DNA from: Alphaproteobacteria bacterium
Lineage (GTDB): Bacteria > Pseudomonadota > Alphaproteobacteria > Micropepsales > Micropepsaceae
DNA length: 17,068 nucleotides
Direction of reading: 5' to 3'
Assembly (NCBI GenBank): GCA_028869725.1
Contig: JAGWRJ010000323.1
Location: 1-17,068, forward strand
A model generated the notes under the pieces. The model was not told the DNA's origin. It saw nothing but the letters and a program-made list of their open reading frames with translations, and did no database searches. Below are positions 6,708 through 13,790 of this stretch, in pieces. Numbering within the stretch: position 1 is the first letter of the stretch; each line of letters starts with the position of its first letter. The translations under genes were made by a program, and so were the position numbers.

Positions 6708-7532
6708 ATGAACAGACGTTTTCATCTCCATCTGGTCTCGGATGCGACCGGCGAGACCTTGAACACCATTGCCAAAGCCGCCTGTGCCCAGTTCGATGGC
6801 ATCGACGTGCAGGAGCACTTCTACGCTCTGGTGCGCTCCTCACGGCAGCTGGAGCGCGTGATCAGTCATATCCGCGAAGAACCTGGCCCGGTCTATTTTA
6901 CAGTCGTCAATCCTGAGCTCCGGCGGGAGCTGGAAGTGCAGTGTGCCGCGCTCGGCGTTCCCTTTCAGGGCGTACTGGATGGTCCCATAGGTATGCTCAA
7001 ATCCTATCTTGGTGGCGCAGCCGAGACCCATCGTCCCGGTGCCCAGCATGGTGTTGACGACCGCTACCTTCAGCGCATCGAGGCACTCAATTATACGATC
7101 ACCCATGATGATGGTCAGGCTGTCGACCGGCTCGCGGATGCCGAAGTCATTCTCGTAGGTGCAAGCCGCACCTCAAAGACTCCGACCTGCGTCTACCTCG
7201 CCATACGTGGGGTCCGTGCCGCCAATGTCCCGATCGTACCTTCCCTTCCGGTTCCTGAGCCACTCCTGCATGTGAAAGGACCACTCGTCGTTGGTCTCTG
7301 GGCATCCCCGGACCGGCTGATCCAGGTGCGGCGTAACCGCCTAAACACCCTTGGTGAGATCCGTGACACCTCCTATGTCGACCTTGAGGCCGTGCGCGCG
7401 GAGGTGACACAAACCCGCAAACTCTTCGAGCAGCATGGCTGGCCCTCGATCGATGTTACCCGTCGCTCGGTCGAAGAGACTGCCGCTGCCGTTCTCAATC
7501 TCTTGGCCGAGCGGCAGGATCAGACACGATGA
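6708..7532 (+). CDS. ppsR: pyruvate phosphate dikinase / PEP synthase regulatory protein (DUF299)
   Basis: This bifunctional ADP-dependent kinase / Pi-dependent phosphorylase family switches pyruvate,phosphate dikinase or PEP synthase off and on by threonine phosphorylation. The 274-residue product has the family length. It starts with HLVSDATGETLNTIAKA (residues 8-24) and carries the P-loop-like GASRTSKTPT (151-160), the DUF299 signature. Which of the two target enzymes it controls cannot be told from the sequence, and neither gene is in the window. Its homologue is gene 1 on the rightward side of the origin in several alphaproteobacteria. The start at 6708 is the first in-frame ATG, with only a weak AGAGAG upstream. 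The stop overlaps the maf start (ATGA), beginning a five-gene overlapping operon. Confidence 0.94.
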   Translation: MNRRFHLHLVSDATGETLNTIAKAACAQFDGIDVQEHFYALVRSSRQLERVISHIREEPGPVYFTVVNPELRRELEVQCAALGVPFQGVLDGPIGMLKSYLGGAAETHRPGAQHGVDDRYLQRIEALNYTITHDDGQAVDRLADAEVILVGASRTSKTPTCVYLAIRGVRAANVPIVPSLPVPEPLLHVKGPLVVGLWASPDRLIQVRRNRLNTLGEIRDTSYVDLEAVRAEVTQTRKLFEQHGWPSIDVTRRSVEETAAAVLNLLAERQDQTR

Positions 7533-8122
7533 CGCTCGTTCTTGCTTCCGCAAGTCCCACCCGTGCGCAGCTGCTTGAAGCTGCAGGGGTCTGCTTCGAG
7601 ATCGCCCATCCCAAGGTCGATGAGGGGGCCCTCCGTGGGCAGCTGCAGGCGGACGCGCAAAATTCTACGCAGGTGGCCCAGGCCCTAGCCAGAGCCAAGG
7701 CTCAGTCCCTGTGCGCAAGCATGCCAGGGCGAACGATCCTTGGTGCAGACCAGATCCTCGATCAGGATGGACAGATCCTTTCCAAGGCCAGCTCTTTGAT
7801 GGAGGCGGAGGCACAGCTACGGTCTTTGCGTGGTCGCAGGCATAGTCTTATCAGCGCTGCTGCCCTGGTGCGGGACGGGCAGGTTCTCGCCGAGCCCTGT
7901 GCGCAGGCGCAGCTCTCGATGCGCAACTTTTCCGATGCCTTCCTCAGTTCCTATCTGGCTCGCGAAGGCACCGCTATTCTCGGCTGTGTCGGCTGTTATC
8001 GCCTCGAAGGCCTTGGCGCGCAGCTGTTTTCGACAATAGACGGGGATTACTTTACCGTTCTTGGCCTTCCGCTCCTTGGAGTGCTGGCATCCTTGCGCGA
8101 ACTTGGCATGCTGGACGCATGA
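7529..8122 (+). CDS. maf: Maf-family nucleoside triphosphate pyrophosphatase
   Basis: Maf proteins hydrolyse modified or surplus nucleoside triphosphates to monophosphates; family members prefer dTTP/UTP or 7-methyl-GTP. The 197-residue protein begins LVLASASPTRAQLLEAAGV; the second motif is GADQIL (near 71-76), holding the catalytic aspartate. The first motif reads S-A-S-P-T-R rather than the common S-x-S-P-R-R, so the first arginine is a threonine. GCVGCYRLEGLGAQLF and DGDYFTVLGLPL near the C-terminus match the family. I cannot assign the substrate class with confidence. ATGA overlaps join it to ppsR and aroE on both sides. The pairing with dnaQ downstream fits a loose theme of nucleotide and replication quality control, but co-location is conserved for the whole block. 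Confidence 0.92.
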   Translation: MTLVLASASPTRAQLLEAAGVCFEIAHPKVDEGALRGQLQADAQNSTQVAQALARAKAQSLCASMPGRTILGADQILDQDGQILSKASSLMEAEAQLRSLRGRRHSLISAAALVRDGQVLAEPCAQAQLSMRNFSDAFLSSYLAREGTAILGCVGCYRLEGLGAQLFSTIDGDYFTVLGLPLLGVLASLRELGMLDA

Positions 8123-8964
8123 AAACGCTTCTTGCCGGCGTTGTGGGCTGGCCCGTTGCCCACTCTCTCTCGCCACGCCTGCATGGCTACTGGCTTGCCG
8201 CACACAATATTGCAGGCAGCTATGTCAAACTGCCCGTGGCGAGACAGGATTTTGCCTACGTTGTGTTGGCTCTGCAGCGCGCCGGCTTTGCCGGTGTGAA
8301 TGTCACAATACCGCATAAGGAAGCGGCATTTGCCCTTGCCGGACAGATCGATGATGCGGCACGTGCCACACAGGCGGCCAATCTCCTGGTCTTCCAGGAA
8401 GATGGTACGATCCTTGCGCGCAATACCGATGTCTTCGGACTGCGCAGCAGCCTTGAGAACGAGCTCGGCATCACCACCCTCAAAGGTCGGCATGTGGTCA
8501 TTGCCGGCGCCGGTGGCGCAGCCCGGGCAGCGGTTGTGGCGCTCTGCGCGCTGGAAGCCCAGCGCATCACGGTTCTCAACCGCAGCCAAGGGCGGGCGGA
8601 AGCCCTGGTGCGCACGCTGGCTTCGTCCTTTCAGGTGCAACTGGCCACCGGGAATTTTGCCGACTGGCCGGATCTGGCCGCAGACGTTGCGCTCCTTGTC
8701 AATTGCACCAGTATCGGGCTTGGGCATGAACCGCAGTTCATGCTCGACCTCAAATTGCTTCCGGCCACAGCGCGTGTGTGCGATGTGGTCTATCAGCGCA
8801 GCGGTACTGCGCTTGTCCGGGACGCCCGCCAGCTTGGGCTTCCCGCAATCGATGGTCTTGGCATGCTGATGTACCAGGCAGTGCCATCCTTTGCGGCGTT
8901 CTTTGGGATTACGCCGGAGGTCTCACCGGCCCTGCGCCGCTATCTGGAGGTGGATTTGGCATGA
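8119..8964 (+). CDS. aroE: shikimate dehydrogenase
   Basis: AroE reduces 3-dehydroshikimate to shikimate with NADPH, the fourth step from chorismate precursors to aromatic amino acids. The 281-residue protein shows GWPVAHSLSPRLH (10-22) for substrate binding, GVNVTIPHKEAAF (59-71) with catalytic Lys67, and NTDVFGL (102-108) with the catalytic partner Asp104. The cofactor domain has VIAGAGGAARAAV (127-139), then LNRSQGRAEAL with the arginine that selects NADPH. DGLGMLMYQAVPSFA closes the substrate site. The start is fixed by the ATGA overlap with maf, and the stop overlaps coaE the same way. No other shikimate-pathway gene is in the window, so its place here reflects the conserved origin-side block. 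Confidence 0.97.
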   Translation: MKTLLAGVVGWPVAHSLSPRLHGYWLAAHNIAGSYVKLPVARQDFAYVVLALQRAGFAGVNVTIPHKEAAFALAGQIDDAARATQAANLLVFQEDGTILARNTDVFGLRSSLENELGITTLKGRHVVIAGAGGAARAAVVALCALEAQRITVLNRSQGRAEALVRTLASSFQVQLATGNFADWPDLAADVALLVNCTSIGLGHEPQFMLDLKLLPATARVCDVVYQRSGTALVRDARQLGLPAIDGLGMLMYQAVPSFAAFFGITPEVSPALRRYLEVDLA

Positions 8965-9563
8965 CCCGGAGAGGTCCGCTGCTGATTGGCCTGACCGGCT
9001 CGATCGGCATGGGCAAAAGCGAAACGGCCCGGATGTTCCGGAAACTCGGTGTGCCCGTCTATGACTCGGATGCGGCGGTACATCGGCTCTACGATCGGGG
9101 TGGAGCGGCAGTGGATGCCATAGCCCGCGAATTCCCTGGGACGGTGGCCGACGGCGCCGTGGACCGGGCAGCCCTCAGTAAGGCGGTTGCCGCGCGCCCT
9201 GACGGCTTTGCTGTTCTTGAGCGCATTGTTCATCCGCTGGTAGCAGCAGATGAGCAGCGATTTCTGGCACATAACCATGACGCACCCATAGTGGTCCTGG
9301 ATGTCCCCCTTCTCTTCGAAGCCGGCGGCTATGGTCGCATGGATGTGATCGTCGTAGTGTCGGCACCTTCCGAGATACAGCGTGCCCGTGTGCTCGCGCG
9401 CCCTGGTATGAGCGCAGAAAAGCTCGATCTCATTCTTTCGCGCCAGCTGGCCGATGCTGAAAAGAGAAAACGGGCAGACTTTGTCGTCGACACCAGCAAA
9501 GGTCTTGATGATGCCTTCGCTCAGGTCCGCACCATTCTTGAAGATGTAAGACGGCGCCTATGA
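8961..9563 (+). CDS. coaE: dephospho-CoA kinase
   Basis: CoaE phosphorylates the 3'-hydroxyl of dephospho-CoA, the final step of coenzyme A synthesis. The 200-residue product has LIGLTGSIGMGKS with Walker A GSIGMGKS at 13-20, DSDAAVHRLY, VLDVPLLFEAGGY for the lid and substrate region, and ARPGMSAEK near the C-terminus; length and order are standard. I chose the ATG at 8961, which makes an ATGA overlap with the aroE stop. The longer frame from 8778 only extends back through aroE. Its own stop overlaps the dnaQ start by four bases. Confidence 0.96.
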   Translation: MTRRGPLLIGLTGSIGMGKSETARMFRKLGVPVYDSDAAVHRLYDRGGAAVDAIAREFPGTVADGAVDRAALSKAVAARPDGFAVLERIVHPLVAADEQRFLAHNHDAPIVVLDVPLLFEAGGYGRMDVIVVVSAPSEIQRARVLARPGMSAEKLDLILSRQLADAEKRKRADFVVDTSKGLDDAFAQVRTILEDVRRRL

Positions 9564-10264
9564 TCAGAGAAATCGTGTTCGATACAGAAACTACCGGACT
9601 TGATCCGAATGAAGGTCACCGCATTGTCGAGGTCGGTTGTGTCGAGCTCCTCGATCATGTTCCAACCGGTGCCCAGTTCCACGCCTATCTCAATCCGCAG
9701 CGCCCGGTACCGATCGAAACGACGCGCGTGCATGGGCTGACAGACGAATTTCTCGCCGACAAACCCGTGTTTGCCGACATCGTCGACGAATTTCTCGCGT
9801 TTCTGGGTGATGCGCCGCTTGTGATCCACAACGCGGCGTTTGACATCAAGTTCGTGAATGCCGAGCTGGCCCGGCTCAGTCGCTCCCCGATTTCTCTGGC
9901 ACGGGCGATCGATACGATCGACATCGCCAAAGCCAAACTTCCCGGCGTCCGCTACTCGCTGGATGAGCTGTGCAAACGCTTTGGCATCGACCTCTCGGCC
10001 CGCACCAAGCACGGCGCACTTCTCGATGCGGAACTGACGGCACGTCTCTATCTCGAACTCATCGGAGGACGGCAGAAGGCGTTGGAGCTGGCACCGCGCG
10101 CCGACGACACCGGCCCAGGCTCGCGCGACAGCACGGCGGCGCGCCCGCGCCCGCGCCCCTTGCCCGCACGGCTGAATGCGGAGGAACAGGCTGCCCATGC
10201 CAGCTTTGTAGCGGAACTGGGTGAGAATGCGGTCTGGAATTGGGGCCGGGAGCGCTTACGCTAA
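9560..10264 (+). CDS. dnaQ: DNA polymerase III epsilon subunit (proofreading exonuclease)
   Basis: DnaQ is the 3'-to-5' proofreading exonuclease of the replicative polymerase. The 234-residue protein has the DEDDh exonuclease set: Asp8 and Glu10 in VFDTETTGLDP, HNAAFDIKFV with Asp95, and HGALLDAE with His151 and Asp156. RVHGLTDEFL is also typical. Residues from about 174 to 215 are rich in A, R and P, as expected for the flexible linker to the polymerase subunit, and the C-terminal WNWGRERLR could be the contact patch. It is the last gene of the ppsR operon. Its TAA stop is only two bases from the stop of convergent secB. A perfect TGATCCACA at 9822-9830 encodes the conserved Val-Ile-His part and is probably coincidental. 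Confidence 0.96.
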   Translation: MIREIVFDTETTGLDPNEGHRIVEVGCVELLDHVPTGAQFHAYLNPQRPVPIETTRVHGLTDEFLADKPVFADIVDEFLAFLGDAPLVIHNAAFDIKFVNAELARLSRSPISLARAIDTIDIAKAKLPGVRYSLDELCKRFGIDLSARTKHGALLDAELTARLYLELIGGRQKALELAPRADDTGPGSRDSTAARPRPRPLPARLNAEEQAAHASFVAELGENAVWNWGRERLR

Positions 10265-10266
10265 GC

Positions 10267-10752
10267 CTAGGCCGTGCCCTGAGTCTCGTTCTGTTCCATG
10301 CGCGCCCGATAGAGGCTGGCAAAATCGATCGGCTCGATCATGAGCGGGGGCATACCCCCGTCCCGCACACAATCGGCGACAATCCGTCGCGCAAAGGGAA
10401 AGAGCAGGTGCGGGGCCTCGATCAGCAGCACCTGCTGCAGGATTTCCGCCGGCACGTTTTCGATCAGAAACAGTCCTCCATAGGACAGCTCCATGAGAAA
10501 GACCGGCTTGTCGTCAGCCTTGGCTCCGACCCGCAATTTAAGTTCCACTTCATAACGGGTGTCATCCAGACGCCGGGCCTGAAGGTCGACGCCCAGATCG
10601 ATATTGGGACGGACATTTAGCCCCATGGGCGCGGCCGGGTTTTCGAAGGACAGATCCTTCACATACTGCCCGATCACCTGGATGCGGAACCCGGGCTGCT
10701 GAGCTGCGTCGAGCATGTCAGCCGTGGCTTCGCCGGAGAAATCGTCACTCAT
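10267..10752 (-). CDS. secB: protein-export chaperone SecB
   Basis: SecB keeps preproteins unfolded and hands them to SecA; it works as a tetramer in the cytoplasm. The 161-residue product matches the family: FRIQVIGQYVKDLSFENP (22-39), then YEVELKLRV, PVFLMELSYGGLFLIENV and the C-terminal FARRIVADCVRDGGMPPLMIEP. Acidic residues dominate the N-terminus and the end is short. The ATG at 10752 has AAGGA seven bases upstream on the minus strand. It is divergent from timA across a 206-bp gap and nearly touches the dnaQ stop. The secB-timA neighbourhood is a recurring alphaproteobacterial arrangement near this origin-side block. Confidence 0.97.
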   Translation of the reverse strand: MSDDFSGEATADMLDAAQQPGFRIQVIGQYVKDLSFENPAAPMGLNVRPNIDLGVDLQARRLDDTRYEVELKLRVGAKADDKPVFLMELSYGGLFLIENVPAEILQQVLLIEAPHLLFPFARRIVADCVRDGGMPPLMIEPIDFASLYRARMEQNETQGTA

Positions 10753-10958
10753 GGATCGTCCTTAGCGTTCGCGACAAAGAAGGCGGGGGCTAGCACGGAT
10801 GGGCGGCCCTCACAAGCGCGGCCGGCTCTGCTTCTGCCTTAAAGCGGACCGCCTCAATCCCCATATTCGAAAAAGGAGCCGGCGCGAGGCTGGACCCTGG
10901 TCGGCCCCAGCGCTAGGTTGACCCGTAAACGGGCTTTCAGAAGCCCAAAGGTTCGTCG
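10753..10958. promoter_or_regulatory. secB / timA divergent region with paired hairpins before timA
   Basis: The 206-bp gap must supply promoters for both genes; I could not choose reliable boxes. Just before timA, the plus strand has GGGCTT-TCAG-AAGCCC (10931-10946), a perfect 6-bp stem. The alternative CCCG-TAAA-CGGG (10922-10933) shares the bases at 10931-10933, so the two cannot form together. AAAGG (10947-10951) follows directly and is the timA ribosome site, seven bases from the ATG. The structure could modulate timA translation; that is inference. Confidence 0.4.
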
Positions 10959-11621
10959 ATGAATTCCCAGCTTCTCTTTATTGTGATCATTGCCATGGTC
11001 GCAGGCATCATCCTGTTCCGACTGTATTCGGTGCTGGGCCGGCGCACCGGACAGGAACGCCAGCGTGATCCCTTCGGCCGTGTCAACCGGCCTGGCCCTG
11101 AAAACCTCGTCAGCCTGCCCGAACGCAGTGCGCGCGCGGAAACCCTCGACTCGCCAGCAGATCCGGTAGCCCGCGGGCTTTTCGACATCACGCTCGCCGA
11201 CCGGAATTTTGACGAGGGTCATTTCATCGAAGGTGCCAAGTCGGCCTACGAAATCATCATTACGGCCTTCGCCCAGGGTGACCGCGCCGCACTGCGACCA
11301 CTGCTCAGCGACGAGGTGTATGCCGCGTTCGACGGTGTCATCCGTGAGCGCGAGGTCAAACATCTCAAGGTCAGCTTCACCTTTATCGGGTTTGGCGAAG
11401 TCCGCATCACCCAAGCTGTTCTCAAAAATCGCATGGCAGAGGTCACGGTCAACTTTGCGGCCAACTTCATTTCGGCCACCACCGATGCAGACGGCAAGGT
11501 CGTGCATGGCGATCCCAACAGCGTGCGTGGCGTCGCCGATGTCTGGACGTTTGCCCGCGATGTGCGCGCGAGCGATCCCAACTGGACCATTGTTGCCACC
11601 CATGGTGACGAGGCGGCGTGA
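10959..11621 (+). CDS. timA: Tim44-like / TimA inner-membrane adaptor protein
   Basis: The 220-residue protein has one N-terminal membrane helix (about residues 4-20, FIVIIAMVAGIILFRLY), a short polar linker and a C-terminal Tim44-like domain: GLFDITLADRNFDEGHFIEGAKSAYEIIITAFAQGD, then LRPLLSDEVYAAFDGVI and an ending with DVWTFARDVRASDPNWTIVATHGDE. Alphaproteobacterial TimA is the bacterial relative of mitochondrial Tim44, which docks Hsp70 at the import pore. The bacterial role is not settled but lies at the inner membrane. The ATG at 10959 has AAAGG upstream. The stop overlaps the mltA GTG start by four bases, so the two are probably translated together; secB is divergent upstream. Confidence 0.9.
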   Translation: MNSQLLFIVIIAMVAGIILFRLYSVLGRRTGQERQRDPFGRVNRPGPENLVSLPERSARAETLDSPADPVARGLFDITLADRNFDEGHFIEGAKSAYEIIITAFAQGDRAALRPLLSDEVYAAFDGVIREREVKHLKVSFTFIGFGEVRITQAVLKNRMAEVTVNFAANFISATTDADGKVVHGDPNSVRGVADVWTFARDVRASDPNWTIVATHGDEAA

Positions 11622-12850
11622 CGCGGGGCGCGCCGCTCCTCTATGCCGCTGTCCTGACGCTTCTGCTGGCAGGCATCGCAGTGTGGCTGCTCCTGCCCAG
11701 CCCCGTGGCGCCCCCGGCCGGCCGCTTGCGCCTGGTGCCTCTGCACTACAATGCCTTGCCCGGCTGGTATGGGAGCGATCCGTCTGCGGCACTGGCCGCA
11801 CTGCGCCGGTCATGCAGCGTTTTACGGCGCGAGCCTGCCTCTGCGCCCATGGGCGGCGCGGGCTATGCCGGTACGGTGGCGCCCTGGCAGACGGCGTGTG
11901 CAGCGCTGCCTGTGAGGACGTCAGGGCCGGACGCGGCGCGTGCCTGGTTTGAACGGCACTTTGCGCCGGCCGAAATAGAGGCAGGTGTACGACGCCAGGG
12001 TCTGTTCACCGGGTATTACGAGCCGCAAATTGCCGGCCGACAGGTGCGCACACCACCCTTTACGATCCCGGTCTACGGCCGGCCCCGCGATCTTGTCAGC
12101 GTTGATCTTGGACGCTTCCGTTCACGATGGCACGGCCAGCTCCTGTTCGGCCGGATGGCCGGTGACCAGCTAGTGCCCTATCCGTCGCGCTCCACCATCG
12201 AGGCAAAGGGCCTTGCACAGGCTCCCGTACTGTTCTGGACCAATGACCCAATCGGCCTGTTCTTCCTGCAGATCCAGGGTTCCGGTCGCGTCCGGTTTGG
12301 CGATGGCTCAGTGCGTCGTGTCGACTATGCCGGTCAGAATGGCAGGGCCTACACCGCCATCGGCCGGACGCTGGTTCAGATGAAGGCCCTCACCCCGGAC
12401 CAGCTTTCTCTTCAGAGCATTCGCGACTGGCTCGTGCATCATCCGCGCCAGGCGCCACAGGTCATGAACAGTGATGCGGCCTATGTATTTTTCCGTCTGG
12501 CGCCACTCAACCATCCCGATCTGGGGCCGCGTGGTACCGAAGGCGTGCCTCTGACTCCGGGAGCAAGTCTTGCTGTAGATGGCCGGCTCCATCCCCTTGG
12601 GGTACCCTTTTATGTGGCGGCTGCGCCCCCGCGGAAGGGTGCCCTGCCACTGCGCCAGCTCCTGATCGCGCAGGATACGGGTGGCGCGATCAAGGGGCCG
12701 GTGCGCGCAGATGTGTTCTGGGGTTTTGGCGCGCGGGCGCGGAACCTTGCCGGAGGGATGAAGTCAGAAGGAAGACTTTTCGTGCTTCTGCCCCGGCCAT
12801 TATGGTCCCATCTATCCGGCATGGCGCCGGCCCAAGAGCGCCCACGATGA
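11618..12850 (+). CDS. mltA: membrane-bound lytic murein transglycosylase A
   Basis: MltA cleaves the MurNAc-GlcNAc bond of peptidoglycan to give 1,6-anhydro ends in the periplasm. The 410-residue product has an N-terminal hydrophobic segment (about 6-28), LFTGYYEP (near 128-135), the MltA domain with FFLQIQGSGRV and YAGQNGRAYTAIGR, and the C-terminal 3D domain DTGGAIKGPVRADVFWG (353-369) with its conserved aspartates Asp353 and Asp365. E. coli MltA is a lipoprotein; here no cysteine follows the hydrophobic segment, so it is probably held by an uncleaved helix or released. The GTG at 11618 overlaps the timA stop and has GAGG four bases upstream. Its stop overlaps the smr start (ATGA). Confidence 0.94.
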   Translation: MTRGAPLLYAAVLTLLLAGIAVWLLLPSPVAPPAGRLRLVPLHYNALPGWYGSDPSAALAALRRSCSVLRREPASAPMGGAGYAGTVAPWQTACAALPVRTSGPDAARAWFERHFAPAEIEAGVRRQGLFTGYYEPQIAGRQVRTPPFTIPVYGRPRDLVSVDLGRFRSRWHGQLLFGRMAGDQLVPYPSRSTIEAKGLAQAPVLFWTNDPIGLFFLQIQGSGRVRFGDGSVRRVDYAGQNGRAYTAIGRTLVQMKALTPDQLSLQSIRDWLVHHPRQAPQVMNSDAAYVFFRLAPLNHPDLGPRGTEGVPLTPGASLAVDGRLHPLGVPFYVAAAPPRKGALPLRQLLIAQDTGGAIKGPVRADVFWGFGARARNLAGGMKSEGRLFVLLPRPLWSHLSGMAPAQERPR

Positions 12851-13371
12851 AACGGCGCGAACCAACTCCTGAGGAAGTGGCACTGTTCGAAGCCACATTC
12901 AAAGATGCCGTGCGGCTGGTGGTGCCTACGCCAGCGGCCAGCCGCCACCGTGCATCCTCCAGGAGCAATACGGGCGCGCCGCCGCGCACGCCGCGGGCCG
13001 CAGCTTCTGTCAGTCCGAGTGGCGTTGACGGGCGAACACGTGCCCGGCTCAAACGCGGCGACCTCGAGCCCGAGGCAAGGCTGGATCTGCACGGACTTGG
13101 CGAAGCTGCGGCTCATCGTGCACTCAGCGCTTTCCTGCGGCAGGTATCCTCACGGGGTATGCGTCTTGTCCTCATCGTTACCGGCAAAGGGCTTAAGGAG
13201 ACCGCAGACCCTGCACCTGAACTGCTCGATCGACGCCGCGGTGTATTGCGTCAGCTGACACCGCGCTGGCTGAAGGAGCCGGAGTTGGCTCGGTATATCG
13301 CCGAAGTCCAGCCGGCACATCGCCGTCATGGAGGCGGTGGTGCGCTCTACGTTTATTTGAGAAAATCATGA
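12847..13371 (+). CDS. Smr/MutS2-type domain protein
   Basis: The 174-residue protein ends in a Smr domain: LDLHG (79-83), AHRALSAFLRQVSSRGMRLVLIVTGKG (89-115) with the TGKG motif at 112-115, and a glycine-rich GGGGALYVYLRK close. Smr domains act as nicking or structure-specific endonucleases, or on RNA; the role of the stand-alone alphaproteobacterial version after mltA is unknown. Residues 1-75 are charged and low in complexity, probably disordered. The ATG at 12847 is set by the ATGA overlap with mltA; a frame start at 12802 lies within mltA and is rejected. The stop overlaps yjbQ. Confidence 0.9.
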   Translation: MKRREPTPEEVALFEATFKDAVRLVVPTPAASRHRASSRSNTGAPPRTPRAAASVSPSGVDGRTRARLKRGDLEPEARLDLHGLGEAAAHRALSAFLRQVSSRGMRLVLIVTGKGLKETADPAPELLDRRRGVLRQLTPRWLKEPELARYIAEVQPAHRRHGGGGALYVYLRKS

Positions 13372-13790
13372 TGAGGCAGGCCCATCATACACTCGTGATT
13401 GCCACACAAGGTCCGGGGCTGCGCGACATCACCCCTGAGGTGAGGGATTTCGTGCACCGGTGCGCGGTCCGCGGCGGCCTGCTGACACTCTTCGTACAGC
13501 ACACGTCGGCTTCTCTTCTGGTGCAGGAAAATGCCGATCCGGATGTGTGCAGGGATCTTGAAAGCTTCTTTCGAAAACTCGTTGCACGTGCACCCGATGC
13601 CTACCGGCATCAAAGCGAAGGTCCGGATGACATGCCGGCCCATATTCGAAGTGCGCTTACCGCAACGTCGCTCAGCATTCCGGTTCGCGATAGCGTTCTT
13701 CAGCTTGGTACCTGGCAGGCGATCTATCTCTTCGAGCACCGTGATCGGCCACATCAGCGCCACGTTGCACTTCATCTCATCGGCGACTAA
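13368..13790 (+). CDS. yjbQ: YjbQ / UPF0047 family protein
   Basis: The 140-residue product matches the YjbQ family: ITPEVRDFVHRC, then TLFVQHTSASLLVQENADPDV (40-60), the family's strongest motif, and FEHRDRPHQRHVALHLIG at the C-terminus. Family members show weak thiamine phosphate synthase activity, and their true role is unclear; the histidine-rich pocket is compatible with metal or phosphate binding. The ATG at 13368 overlaps the smr stop; an immediate second ATG at 13371 is possible. It ends the timA operon, and its TAA stop overlaps the convergent sugar kinase by four bases. Confidence 0.92.
   Translation: MMRQAHHTLVIATQGPGLRDITPEVRDFVHRCAVRGGLLTLFVQHTSASLLVQENADPDVCRDLESFFRKLVARAPDAYRHQSEGPDDMPAHIRSALTATSLSIPVRDSVLQLGTWQAIYLFEHRDRPHQRHVALHLIGD

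Noticed and set aside
6436..6711. 91-codon plus-strand frame across the candidate origin
   Set aside because: Composition is low in complexity, no ribosome site was seen, and no family resemblance. An overlapping minus-strand frame (6501-6818) fails the same way.
9822..9830. Perfect TGATCCACA within dnaQ as a functional DnaA box
   Set aside because: It encodes the conserved Val-Ile-His of the exonuclease motif, so coding constraint is the simpler explanation.
9521..10198. 225-codon minus-strand frame opposite dnaQ
   Set aside because: It is antisense to a well-supported exonuclease gene and has no recognisable domain.
10854..11813. 319-codon minus-strand frame opposite timA and the mltA start
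   Set aside because: It covers two confident genes and the timA leader, and its composition is Arg/Gly/Ala-rich without motifs.
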